Assembly: GCA_045119215.1 (NCBI GenBank)
Contig: JBGVDD010000193.1
Location: 1 to 35,359, forward strand
Direction of reading: 5' to 3'
DNA from: RUG11237 sp045119215
Lineage (GTDB): Bacteria > Bacillota > Clostridia > Lachnospirales > Lachnospiraceae
Length of the DNA: 35,359 bases
A program made the translations under genes and the position numbers. Position 1 is the first letter of the stretch. The number at the start of each line of letters is the position of its first letter. This document shows, in pieces, positions 21,489-29,763 of this stretch. The notes beneath the pieces are model-generated. The model made no database searches and was not told where the DNA came from. It saw only the letters and a program-made list of their open reading frames with translations.

Positions 21489-21517
21489 TAGACAATGTCA
21501 CAAAACTGTGAGATAAT
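21489..21517 (+). promoter_or_regulatory. Candidate promoter of the second glycan block
   Basis: TAGACA at 21489-21494 and GATAAT at 21512-21517 have 17 bases between them. The shared 18-base sequence begins three bases after the -10 box, as at cdaA. Transcription would start near 21523 and could read through to the terminator at 35305. A TATAAT at 21452-21457 has only a weak -35. Confidence 0.5.
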
Positions 21518-21519
21518 GG

Positions 21520-21537
21520 GTTATTGTACAGACGCAA
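21520..21537 (+). repeat. 18-base repeat, copy 2 (GTTATTGTACAGACGCAA)
   Basis: Identical to 9304-9321. It lies in the leader of the second glycan block, 28 bases before the ATG at 21566. Flanking sequence after the 18-mer differs between copies. Confidence 0.7.
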
Positions 21538-21565
21538 GCTTAGCACTTCAAGGAGGAACTTAAAC

Positions 21566-22813
21566 ATGAAGGTTTTACAGATTAATACTGTATGCGGCAG
21601 TGGAAGTGTGGGAAAGATTACCATAGATATTTACGAAACCTTAAAAGAACAAGGGGAAGAGGCAATCATCCTCTATGGTCGTAATCAGGCACCGGGAGAA
21701 GTGAAGAATGCTAAAAGAATAGGTAGTAATCTGGATTTTTACCTACATGCTCTATTAGGAGTTACCTTGGGAAAAGCCGGGTTTGGGTCAAAGAAATATA
21801 CCTGGCAAATGATAGAAAAGATAAAAACGGAAAAACCTGATGTGATACATCTGCATAATATCCATGGGTTTTACTTACAGATAGAAGTGCTGTTTGAGTA
21901 TTTAAAAAAGGCAGGGATTCCTGTGGTATGGACCTTCCACGATTGTTGGCCCTTTACAGGACACTGTGCCTATTTTGACTACGCAGATTGTGATAAATGG
22001 CAGACAGGCTGCAAAGGATGTGCAAATCACTTAAACGCCTATCCTTATAGTATCAGAAATTATGCAGACAAAAGCTTTTTAAGAAAAAGAAAAGCCTTTC
22101 TGGGGGTGGAGAATCTTACCATTGTAACCCCGTCATACTGGCTGGAGGCCTTGGTGAAAAAATCTTTTTTAAAGGATTATCCTACCTGTGTGATACCTAA
22201 TGGTATAGATTTGGAGAAATTTCATCCACAGGTGCTAAAACCTCAGTCTAAGGATAAAAAGTCTCCCAGAGAACTTTATGGAATCGGCAGTAAGTATATG
22301 ATTCTGGGAGTGGCCAATGTCTGGGAGGAAAGAAAGGGATTGGAATACTTTATAAGACTGAATCAATTGTTAGCTAGGGAGGAAAGTGATCTTAATCATG
22401 ATAACACAGTGATTGTACTGGTGGGGTTAAGTAAAAAGCAGAAGAAAAATCTCCCCTCTACTATGATTGGAGTGGAGAGAACAAATGGGGCAAGGGAGTT
22501 AGCCGCATTATACGCTACAGCAGATGTGTATGTGAACGCTACTTTAGAAGATAACTTTCCCACCACTAATTTAGAGGCATTGGCCTGTGGAACACCTGTT
22601 ATTACCTTTCCAACCGGTGGAAGTACAGAATCCATAGATGACAGTTGTGGAATTGCCACTGGAAAAAAAGATGAATATGGCCTTTTAGAAAGTATAAAGG
22701 AAATAAAAAAACACCCAAAATCTAAAGAGGCATGTATCAGAATGGGACAAAAATACGACAGAAAAAAGCGTTTTTTAGAATATATAGAACTTTATCAAAA
22801 AGTTGTAGAGTAA
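21566..22813 (+). CDS. GT4 family glycosyltransferase
   Basis: A 415-residue GT-B enzyme. ATG 21566 follows AAGGAGG by nine bases; a longer reading from 21524 overlaps the 18-base leader element and is rejected. N-terminal features are INTVCGSGSVGKI near 6-18, HLHNIHGFYL near 96-104 and TFHDCWPFTGHC near 123-134, with several cysteines after it. This is a pattern of the WcaC/WbdB-like GT4 subgroup. The C-terminal nucleotide-sugar site is EDNFPTTNLEALACGTPVI at 328-346, with the E-x7-E pair. It starts the second plus-strand block and probably adds one sugar at the inner membrane face; the donor is unknown. Confidence 0.88.
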   Translation: MKVLQINTVCGSGSVGKITIDIYETLKEQGEEAIILYGRNQAPGEVKNAKRIGSNLDFYLHALLGVTLGKAGFGSKKYTWQMIEKIKTEKPDVIHLHNIHGFYLQIEVLFEYLKKAGIPVVWTFHDCWPFTGHCAYFDYADCDKWQTGCKGCANHLNAYPYSIRNYADKSFLRKRKAFLGVENLTIVTPSYWLEALVKKSFLKDYPTCVIPNGIDLEKFHPQVLKPQSKDKKSPRELYGIGSKYMILGVANVWEERKGLEYFIRLNQLLAREESDLNHDNTVIVLVGLSKKQKKNLPSTMIGVERTNGARELAALYATADVYVNATLEDNFPTTNLEALACGTPVITFPTGGSTESIDDSCGIATGKKDEYGLLESIKEIKKHPKSKEACIRMGQKYDRKKRFLEYIELYQKVVE

Positions 22814-22825
22814 GGAGATTTCAAA

Positions 22826-23560
22826 GTGAAGGTATCGATTATTACAACAACATATAATGATGCAGATAACCTGCAAAGAATCATGGATGAAATTTTAAAG
22901 CAGGATTATGAGAATATAGAATATATTGTGGTAGATGGGAAATCCACAGACCATACCATGGACATTATAAAAGAGTACGAAAAGAAATTCAATGGCAGGA
23001 TGAAATATATTTCAGAAAAGGACAAAGGTATCTATGATGCCTTAAATAAAGGGATTCAGATGGCAAGTGGCGACTTGATTGGGTGTTGTTTTGACAGATT
23101 TGCAGATGAACATGTGATATCAGATATGGTGGATATTGTTGAAAAAGAAGGAAGCGACGGGGTTCACGGAGATCTATATTATATAGCTGGAGATAAAATC
23201 GTGCGTTATTGGAAGCAGGGGCAGGGAAGCATAAAAAAAGGCTGGATGCCAGGACATCCTACCTTGTATTTGAAAAAGCAGGTGTACGATACCTATGGAT
23301 TATACAAAACAGACTATCGTATTTCGGCAGATTATGAATATATGATCCGTATTTTAAAGGATGAGAAAGTAAAGCTTTCCTATATTCCAAGAGTGTTAAT
23401 TTATATGAGTCATGGTGGAACCAGTACCAATAGTCTGGGGTCTTATCTGGATGGATTAAAGGAAGGACATCGTGCACTAAAAGAAAATAATGTAAAGCAC
23501 GCTTTTTTCATTGACATGGTTAGAACCTTAAGGGTATTATTACAGTTCGTGAGGAAATAA
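22826..23560 (+). CDS. GT2 family glycosyltransferase (WcaE-like)
   Basis: A 244-residue GT-A enzyme from GTG 22826, nine bases after AAGGAG. It has VSIITTTYNDADNL, YIVVDGKSTDHT near 34-45, SEKDKGIYDALNKGI near 64-78 and the conserved end RISADYEYMIRIL. The 'DKGIYDA.NKG' element marks the WcaE/colanic-acid-type branch of GT2. The usual 'D.D' acid motif is replaced by CCFDRFADEH, which is atypical and might weaken metal binding. It is 13 bases before the next start. Confidence 0.85.
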   Translation: MKVSIITTTYNDADNLQRIMDEILKQDYENIEYIVVDGKSTDHTMDIIKEYEKKFNGRMKYISEKDKGIYDALNKGIQMASGDLIGCCFDRFADEHVISDMVDIVEKEGSDGVHGDLYYIAGDKIVRYWKQGQGSIKKGWMPGHPTLYLKKQVYDTYGLYKTDYRISADYEYMIRILKDEKVKLSYIPRVLIYMSHGGTSTNSLGSYLDGLKEGHRALKENNVKHAFFIDMVRTLRVLLQFVRK

Positions 23561-23573
23561 AAGAGGAAGGCAA

Positions 23574-25046
23574 GTGAAGATGAAGAAAATATATGACACA
23601 ATGTTATTTGTAGTGGAAAAATATTACTGGTGTTTTTTTGTATTGCTCATGTTTTTGATAGGTTTTTTCAGCTTTTACAATTTAGAAGGTGCTTATGTAA
23701 ACAGTTGGGATGAAGCCAGGCATGGAATCAATGCCTACGAAATGATACAGAATCAGGATTATCTGGTACATACCTATAGTTATGAGACAGACTATTGGAA
23801 TTATAAGCCGCCTTTTAGCTTTTATGGGATTATTTTGGGCTATAAGCTGTTTGGGTATACTATTTTTAGTTTACGTTTTTACTCGGGGATGTGCTATATG
23901 ATACTAGCCCTTTGCGTGGGGTTGTTTGTAAAACGTTATGGGAAGATAGCTTCCTTGTGTTCTCTGGCTTTTTTGGCAGCGAATTTTAGATGTTTTGAGT
24001 ATCATATGGTCCGGTCCGGGGATGCAGATTCCATGTTTGTAATGTTTTTTACCCTGGCAATGTTATCCATGTTTTTGATTCCAAAGAAAAAATACATGGT
24101 ATACTTGTGTGGCTTGTTTTTTGCCTGTGCCTTTTTAACTAAGAGCTGGCATGCTATGATGATTGTGGCAATCGGCGGGTTGTTTTTGATTTTTTCCGGA
24201 GAGATAAAAAAACTGAACATAAAACAGTGGCTTTTATTTTTGGCAAGCTTTCTTTTGCCCCTTGGAATCTGGGCAGGAGCCAGAATCTCAAGGGATGGCA
24301 TGAAATTTTTACAGGGAATGTTAGAGTATGATTTACTAAAGCGCACCGGGGAAACTCTGGAAAATCACGAATATCCATTGGAGTATTATTTTACATTTCT
24401 ATTTTGTGATAATAGAATCTATCTTCCGGCATTGATAATCTGTATTTGTGGCGGGGTATTTTTTACTAAGATGTACAAAAAAGAAAATATAGGTGAAATC
24501 TCCGGTTATCTTCTGTGGATTCTGGTTCCTTTTACCGCTTTCTCCATAGCATCCACAAAGTTGAACTGGTATGTATATCCTGTGATTATACCAATTTTTA
24601 TTTGTGCTTCTGTTTTTATGGAGAAATTTTTGAAATCCCAGGAAATTTTGCTGGGTGTCAAGGGGATAGGATTAGCCCTGATTGTAGTAGCCTTGCTTTT
24701 GGGAATGAAGGAGACTTATACCAATATTAAAGGCTTAAATGGGGATGAATTTCAAACCTTTTTAATGGACAGTGTGGACAGGGATTCAGATTATGCAGGA
24801 AAGTCTGCATATATACAGCTAAATGTGCCGGAATACCCGGATTATTGGACTCAGTGCAACCAGTTATTAGGGGAATTAGAGGGAGATTATAAGTGTAAAA
24901 ATGGAGGAATTGCCGGATTTCTTTCGGATACTGGAAAGAATACAGTATTGTATTTATCTATGGATTTATATGAACTAAATAAAAAGAAGCTTGCAGATTG
25001 CAAGGTTTTATACGAAAGTGGTCAATGGGTATTAATCCAGAAATAA
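23574..25046 (+). CDS. GT-C membrane glycosyltransferase (ArnT/PMT-like)
   Basis: A 490-residue polytopic protein with about 11 membrane helices. After the first helix comes NSWDEARHGINAYEM, with DEARH at 46-50: the acidic first extracytoplasmic loop motif of ArnT/PMT-type enzymes. YWNYKPPFSFYG then matches the family 'KPP' element. Such enzymes take a sugar from polyprenyl-phosphate outside the membrane and put it on a glycan or lipid. GTG 23574 follows GAGGAAGG; ATG 23580, two codons later, is equally plausible. It precedes the DPM1-like GT2 plus DUF2304 pair, which could make its donor. Confidence 0.83.
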   Translation: MKMKKIYDTMLFVVEKYYWCFFVLLMFLIGFFSFYNLEGAYVNSWDEARHGINAYEMIQNQDYLVHTYSYETDYWNYKPPFSFYGIILGYKLFGYTIFSLRFYSGMCYMILALCVGLFVKRYGKIASLCSLAFLAANFRCFEYHMVRSGDADSMFVMFFTLAMLSMFLIPKKKYMVYLCGLFFACAFLTKSWHAMMIVAIGGLFLIFSGEIKKLNIKQWLLFLASFLLPLGIWAGARISRDGMKFLQGMLEYDLLKRTGETLENHEYPLEYYFTFLFCDNRIYLPALIICICGGVFFTKMYKKENIGEISGYLLWILVPFTAFSIASTKLNWYVYPVIIPIFICASVFMEKFLKSQEILLGVKGIGLALIVVALLLGMKETYTNIKGLNGDEFQTFLMDSVDRDSDYAGKSAYIQLNVPEYPDYWTQCNQLLGELEGDYKCKNGGIAGFLSDTGKNTVLYLSMDLYELNKKKLADCKVLYESGQWVLIQK

Positions 25047-25077
25047 AAAAGTGAGTTAGAGAAAAACAGGAGGTGCC

Positions 25078-25773
25078 ATGATGCGGTGTTTGATTATTAT
25101 CCCAGCCTTTAATGAAGAAATGAATATTGTGAAGGTTGTAGATGAGATTATTCAAAATTATCCACAGTATGATTATGTGGTGATTAATGATGGCTCTAGC
25201 GATGATACAGCGAACATATGTAGAAAACATGGGTATGAACTGATTGACTTACCTGTAAATCTGGGATTGGCAGGTGCTTTTCAGACAGGATTAAAATATG
25301 CATATATTAAGAAATATGACTGTGCTATACAGTTTGATGCCGATGGTCAGCACAGGCCAGAGTATATTGAAGCCATGATAGCAAAAATTGAGGAAGGCTA
25401 TGATATTGTGATAGGTTCCAGATTTGTAGAGAAGAAGAAGCCTTGTAGCTTAAGGATGCTTGGAAGTTTTCTGTTGTCTACAGCAATGAGAATTACCACT
25501 GGTTATAAAGTGAAGGATCCCACGTCAGGAATGCGTATGTTTAGCAGGAAAATGATACAGGAATTTGCATTAAGCTTAAATTATGGACCAGAACCGGATA
25601 CCATTTCCTTTTTATTAAAGCAGGGTGCGACGATTACGGAAGTACAGGCAGATATGCAAGAGAGAATGGAAGGGGAAAGTTATCTTACCCTTGGGCGGTC
25701 TGTCAGCTATATGTTAAGGATGTTGATTTCTATTTTATTTATTCAGAATTTTAGAAAGAGAAAAAAGGGATAG
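25078..25773 (+). CDS. DPM1-like GT2, polyprenyl-phosphate sugar synthase (GacI-like role)
   Basis: A 231-residue enzyme with LIIIPAFNEEMNI, VINDGSSDDT at 35-44, FDADGQHRPE at 86-95 and IGSRFVEKK near 112-120. This is the dolichol-phosphate-mannose-synthase-like branch of GT2. It lacks the two C-terminal helices of GtrB/ArnC proteins. The gene is followed after three bases by a DUF2304 protein. In group A Streptococcus the equivalent pair, GacI and GacJ, makes GlcNAc-phosphate-undecaprenol, with GacJ boosting GacI. By analogy this pair should make a lipid-phosphate sugar; the sugar here is unknown. ATG 25081 has the better spacing to CAGGAGG (seven bases) and may be the true start. Confidence 0.87.
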   Translation: MMRCLIIIPAFNEEMNIVKVVDEIIQNYPQYDYVVINDGSSDDTANICRKHGYELIDLPVNLGLAGAFQTGLKYAYIKKYDCAIQFDADGQHRPEYIEAMIAKIEEGYDIVIGSRFVEKKKPCSLRMLGSFLLSTAMRITTGYKVKDPTSGMRMFSRKMIQEFALSLNYGPEPDTISFLLKQGATITEVQADMQERMEGESYLTLGRSVSYMLRMLISILFIQNFRKRKKG

Positions 25774-25776
25774 CTT

Positions 25777-26160
25777 ATGGGATATGTAGTAAGATTATTG
25801 TTGATATTAGCCTCGTTATTTACCACCTTATATATTTTAAAGAGAATACGGAATGCAAAACTGCAGATAGAATATGCCATTTTCTGGCTTTTATTTGCAG
25901 GGATTTTGCTGGTCATCAGTATATTTCCAAATTTAATGATTATGCTTACCAGAGCGATAGGGATGCAGTCCCCCATTAACTGTGTGTTTTTGGTGGTTAT
26001 TTTCACATTGATGCTAAAGTTATTTATGCAGACCATAGAACATTCACAGTTAGAGGATAAGTTAAAACAGCTTACCCAGAGACTGGCAATTGAAGAAAAG
26101 CTAAGACAAGAGGAACAAAAAGCTACAAAGCAGGAAAAGATAGATAGTGATACTAAATAA
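25777..26160 (+). CDS. DUF2304 small membrane protein (GacJ-like partner)
   Basis: A 127-residue protein with three membrane helices at about 6-22, 33-52 and 65-85. A charged, probably coiled-coil cytoplasmic tail follows (EDKLKQLTQRLAIEEKLRQEEQK). The layout, including LQIEYAIFWLLFAGILLVIS, matches DUF2304 proteins. Members sit next to DPM1-like GT2 enzymes, and GacJ of streptococci stimulates its partner. It starts three bases after the GT2 stop, so the pair is almost certainly co-translated. Confidence 0.85.
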   Translation: MGYVVRLLLILASLFTTLYILKRIRNAKLQIEYAIFWLLFAGILLVISIFPNLMIMLTRAIGMQSPINCVFLVVIFTLMLKLFMQTIEHSQLEDKLKQLTQRLAIEEKLRQEEQKATKQEKIDSDTK

Positions 26161-26189
26161 GTGATTTAAAGAAAATGGAGGAATAGAAA

Positions 26190-27029
26190 ATGAAGATTTT
26201 TGTAACAGGATGTAATGGACAGTTAGGAAGAGCAATCAATTTGCAGTACAAGGATGCTACCGATGTGACCTTTGTGAACACAGATGTGGCGGATTTAGAT
26301 ATCACCAAGGTAGAACAGGTGATGGAGGCAGTTCGGGCAGAAAAGCCGGATGTTATTGTAAACTGTGCTGCCCATACCGCAGTGGATGCCTGCGAAACAG
26401 ATTGGGACAATGCTTATCGTATCAATGCCATAGGTCCCAGAAATCTAAGCCTTGCAGCCAATGAAGTTCATGCAAAGTTAGTTCATGTTTCCACTGATTA
26501 TGTATTCGATGGAAAAGGAACCAGACCATATACAGAATTTGATGCCACAGCACCACAGGGAGCTTACGGAAAGACAAAGCTTGCAGGAGAAGAATTTGTA
26601 AAGGCCTTTGCAGACAGATATTTTATTGTACGTACTGCGTGGCTTTACGGGGATGGCAAGAATTTTGTAAAGACCATGCTTCGTTTGTCAGAGACCAATG
26701 ATGAGGTAAGAGTGGTATCAGACCAGGTGGGTTCTCCAACCAGCACCAAAGAACTGGCATCTATGATTGCCCATTTGATTCCAACAGACAATTACGGCTT
26801 ATTCCACGGCACCTGTGAAGGGGTTTGCAGTTGGGCAGACTTTACAGAAGAGATTTTCCGTCTTAAGGGATTATCCACAAAAGTAAATCATATCACCTCA
26901 GCAGAATTTGCAGCGGCTGCCCCAAGACCAGCTTATTCTGTATTGGAAAATTATATGTTAAAGCTGACTACGGATTATATGTTCGCAGACTGGCACGATG
27001 CTATTGCCCAGTACTTAAAAGAAGTATAA
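26190..27029 (+). CDS. rfbD: dTDP-4-dehydrorhamnose reductase (RmlD)
   Basis: A 279-residue short-chain dehydrogenase/reductase of the extended type. It reduces dTDP-4-dehydro-L-rhamnose to dTDP-L-rhamnose in the cytoplasm, the last step of the pathway. NAD(P)-binding GCNGQLG is at 7-13, VNCAAHTAVD at 57-66, STDYVFDG at 101-108, and the catalytic Y126-x3-K130 in AYGKTK. VGSPTSTKELA further on is typical of RmlD. Length is normal. ATGGAGG precedes ATG 26190. rmlA, rmlB and rmlC are not in the window, so they are either nearby or elsewhere. It implies rhamnose, or another 4-reduced 6-deoxyhexose, in the glycan. Confidence 0.95.
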   Translation: MKIFVTGCNGQLGRAINLQYKDATDVTFVNTDVADLDITKVEQVMEAVRAEKPDVIVNCAAHTAVDACETDWDNAYRINAIGPRNLSLAANEVHAKLVHVSTDYVFDGKGTRPYTEFDATAPQGAYGKTKLAGEEFVKAFADRYFIVRTAWLYGDGKNFVKTMLRLSETNDEVRVVSDQVGSPTSTKELASMIAHLIPTDNYGLFHGTCEGVCSWADFTEEIFRLKGLSTKVNHITSAEFAAAAPRPAYSVLENYMLKLTTDYMFADWHDAIAQYLKEV

Positions 27030-27039
27030 GGGGTAGGCT

Positions 27040-28230
27040 ATGGATAACTTTGTAAGAGAATTAATCACATGTAAAATACCTTGTGGAAAGCATAAAAAGA
27101 ATTTTGTAACTGTGTTGGAACTTGCTCTTGTACTGGGGGTTGCAGTGGCAGGATTTGTGATGAGATTTGCAATGAAGGGATTTGCCTCTGCGGATTACAA
27201 TATTTATATAGGGCCTTGGATGGAACAGATTCAGCAGGTAGGCGGACTGGCATCTATAGGAATGGAGATAGGAAACTATCCACCACTTTATATGTATCTT
27301 TTTGCTATTCTTTCTTATCTGCCCTGTTCCTATATGACTTCAGTGAAGGTAATAGGTATCGTATTTGATTATATCCTGGCAGTAGGCTGTGGTTTGGTGG
27401 TATATCAGGCAGCAAAGAGCAAAAACAAGGCTTTGTTAACCTACGCTGTTGTTTTACTGCTGCCTACCGTAGCAGTGGACAGCGGTCTGTGGGCTCAGGT
27501 AGATTCCATCTACGGAACGTTTCTGATTTTCAGCCTGCTTTATCTTATGCAGGGAAAGTCACTAAAGTCCTTTGTGTTTTATGGGTTGGCCTTTGCCCTA
27601 AAGCTACAGTGCTTGTTTTTATTACCACTGTACATAGTACTTTGGGTGAAAAAAAAGGAGATGAAGCTATGGCATTTTCTCATGATTCCGGGAATGTACT
27701 TTCTAAGTGTGATTCCTGCATGGATTGCAGGGCGTAGTTTGAAGGATTTACTTTTAATCTACTTTAATCATTATGGAGAATACACCACATTGCTAAGCTT
27801 TAATCGTCCTAATGGATATACTCTAACAGTGACCGATATGCTTCAGGAATATATTTCAGGTGCAGGAAGCTGGCTTACCTTAGGACTTTTGATGGTGGTC
27901 ATGGCATTTCTGGCAATGAAAAAGGATGGGTTAAATGACATTCATGTGATTCATGCAGGCTTACTTATGATGATGGTTGTCACCTTTTTCCTTCCATTTA
28001 TGCATGAGAGATACGGCTATGTGGCAGATTTGCTGGCGGTGATGTATGGTATTGTATATGTGAAGAAATTCTATGTAACTATTTTGTGTGTGTTGTGTTC
28101 CCTGGGAGGTTATGTAGGATTTATCACAGGAACCTTTCCAATTCCCTACGTTGTGCTGGCCTTAGGATACTTAGGGGCAATGTATGTGGTAGCCGCAGAC
28201 TTATATGAAAAAATTGGGGAATGTAAATAG
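27040..28230 (+). CDS. GT-C membrane glycosyltransferase (GT87/Gpi18-like)
   Basis: A 396-residue protein with about ten membrane helices. After the first helix comes SADYNIYIGPWMEQI, then GNYPPLYMYLF, WAQVDSIYGTF, FALKLQCLFLLPLY and, near the end, PFMHERYGY. This ordered set marks the mannosyltransferase-related GT87/PIG-V/Gpi18-like membrane proteins of bacteria. Two acids in the first outer loop and the 'QVDS' element are the probable catalytic surroundings. It would use a polyprenyl-phosphate sugar outside the membrane, possibly from one of the two GT2 synthases in this block. It lies ten bases after rfbD. Confidence 0.8.
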   Translation: MDNFVRELITCKIPCGKHKKNFVTVLELALVLGVAVAGFVMRFAMKGFASADYNIYIGPWMEQIQQVGGLASIGMEIGNYPPLYMYLFAILSYLPCSYMTSVKVIGIVFDYILAVGCGLVVYQAAKSKNKALLTYAVVLLLPTVAVDSGLWAQVDSIYGTFLIFSLLYLMQGKSLKSFVFYGLAFALKLQCLFLLPLYIVLWVKKKEMKLWHFLMIPGMYFLSVIPAWIAGRSLKDLLLIYFNHYGEYTTLLSFNRPNGYTLTVTDMLQEYISGAGSWLTLGLLMVVMAFLAMKKDGLNDIHVIHAGLLMMMVVTFFLPFMHERYGYVADLLAVMYGIVYVKKFYVTILCVLCSLGGYVGFITGTFPIPYVVLALGYLGAMYVVAADLYEKIGECK

Positions 28231-28254
28231 GAATAATAAAAAGAGGAAAGACAA

Positions 28255-29754
28255 ATGACCTTTGATACACTTAGATTTTGTATATTTTTTATGATTGTAC
28301 TGGGAGGATTTTACCTTACTCCCAGGGCAAAGCGAAAATACGTGATACTGGTTGCCAGTATATGCTTTTATTTGTTGTTGGATGTTAAGGTCTGTATGCT
28401 GGCATTGTTTACCGTAGTATTTACCTATTTTGGTACTGGAGTCATGGAGCACTTGCAGCAAAAGAAAATGGTGTATGGAAGATGCTGTTTTGGGATAATC
28501 ATTGCAGTGCTTCTTGGAATCCTTGGAATATTTAAATATATCAATTTTGCATCAGACATCTTTTATCAGGTCTTGAGATTGTTTCATTTCTCTGGTGAGC
28601 GAAAACTGTTTGAGCTGTTTGCCACAGTTGGCATGTCCTACTATACATTAAAGGCGGTTATGTATGTAGTGGAGGTTTATCAAAAAAAGACAGAATCAGA
28701 AAAGGATCTTGTGGCCTTAGCTTCTTATTTATTGTTCTTTCCGCAGATTATCGCAGGTCCCATTGACCGTCCTAAGAGTTTATTGGTTCAATTAAAAGGA
28801 GAACTTTCTTATAGAGAAGAATTAGTGAAAAAATCTATCTTACTTCTGGCTTCCGGCTATATGAAAAAGCTGGTGATAGCCAATATGGTTGTGGGATATG
28901 TAGATAGCATCTATACAGATGTATCAGCTTATAAAGGACTTACATTATTGTATGGAATCTTCCTTTATTCCATACAGATTTACTGTGACTTTAGTGGATA
29001 TTCCCAGATTAGTATGGGGCTGGCAGGAATGCTTGGAATAGAGGTGGGAGATAATTTCAACTGTCCTTATCTGGCATTAAATATCAAAGACTTTTGGGGC
29101 AGGTGGCATATCTCCCTGTCCTCATTTTTAAAGGATTATATCTATATTCCTCTAGGGGGAAATCGAAATGGCAGGGTACAAAAGATAAAAAATACCCTGG
29201 TTACCTTTCTGCTCAGTGGCTTGTGGCATGGTGCCAATTATACCTTTTTGGTATGGGGGCTGTTTCATGGAGTCTTAAACTGTATGTGTAAAAAAACAAA
29301 GACGAAAGTGATACCTGTTAAAAGCTTAAAAGACAGAGTAAAATTGGTGGGAAGAATCAGCATTACTTTTGTATGTGTCACCATCGGCTGGGTTTTCTTT
29401 CGGGCAGAAAGCCTGACACAGGCAGTCACGTTGCTTGCCAGAATCGTCACCACCTTCAGACAGAGCATTTGCGTAGAAGGAGTTCTGGAAATGATTATGG
29501 TTTATACGGGAGATATGATGAGCCTATCCCCATTTTTAATGAGTGCTATTCTGGTAGTGGTACTGCTTCTGCGTGAATATCGTTATACCTATGGAGGCTT
29601 GTCAGAGGCAGTGAAAGAGACAGACCTTTCAAAAAATCATGATATTCAGCAAAAAAGAGAGAGAGAACAAACCATCTGGTTAGCATTCTGTGTTTTTGCT
29701 ATTGTTTGTTTTGGAAGCTTTGGAAGTCAGGGATTTATATATGCGAATTTTTAG
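28255..29754 (+). CDS. MBOAT family O-acyltransferase (AlgI/DltB/PatA-like)
   Basis: A 499-residue polytopic protein. The motif WGRWHISLSSFLKDYIYIPLGGNR is present in two parts (281-289 and 294-304), and the invariant histidine is H325 in SGLWHGANY. FFPQIIAGPIDRP at 161-173 is also typical. MBOAT proteins carry acyl groups, usually acetyl, across the membrane onto a surface polymer, working with an SGNH-fold partner. That partner is the next gene, nine bases on. The extra-long C-terminal region (about 430-499) has a charged segment followed by a final helix. Confidence 0.92.
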   Translation: MTFDTLRFCIFFMIVLGGFYLTPRAKRKYVILVASICFYLLLDVKVCMLALFTVVFTYFGTGVMEHLQQKKMVYGRCCFGIIIAVLLGILGIFKYINFASDIFYQVLRLFHFSGERKLFELFATVGMSYYTLKAVMYVVEVYQKKTESEKDLVALASYLLFFPQIIAGPIDRPKSLLVQLKGELSYREELVKKSILLLASGYMKKLVIANMVVGYVDSIYTDVSAYKGLTLLYGIFLYSIQIYCDFSGYSQISMGLAGMLGIEVGDNFNCPYLALNIKDFWGRWHISLSSFLKDYIYIPLGGNRNGRVQKIKNTLVTFLLSGLWHGANYTFLVWGLFHGVLNCMCKKTKTKVIPVKSLKDRVKLVGRISITFVCVTIGWVFFRAESLTQAVTLLARIVTTFRQSICVEGVLEMIMVYTGDMMSLSPFLMSAILVVVLLLREYRYTYGGLSEAVKETDLSKNHDIQQKREREQTIWLAFCVFAIVCFGSFGSQGFIYANF

Positions 29755-29763
29755 AGGTAAAAG

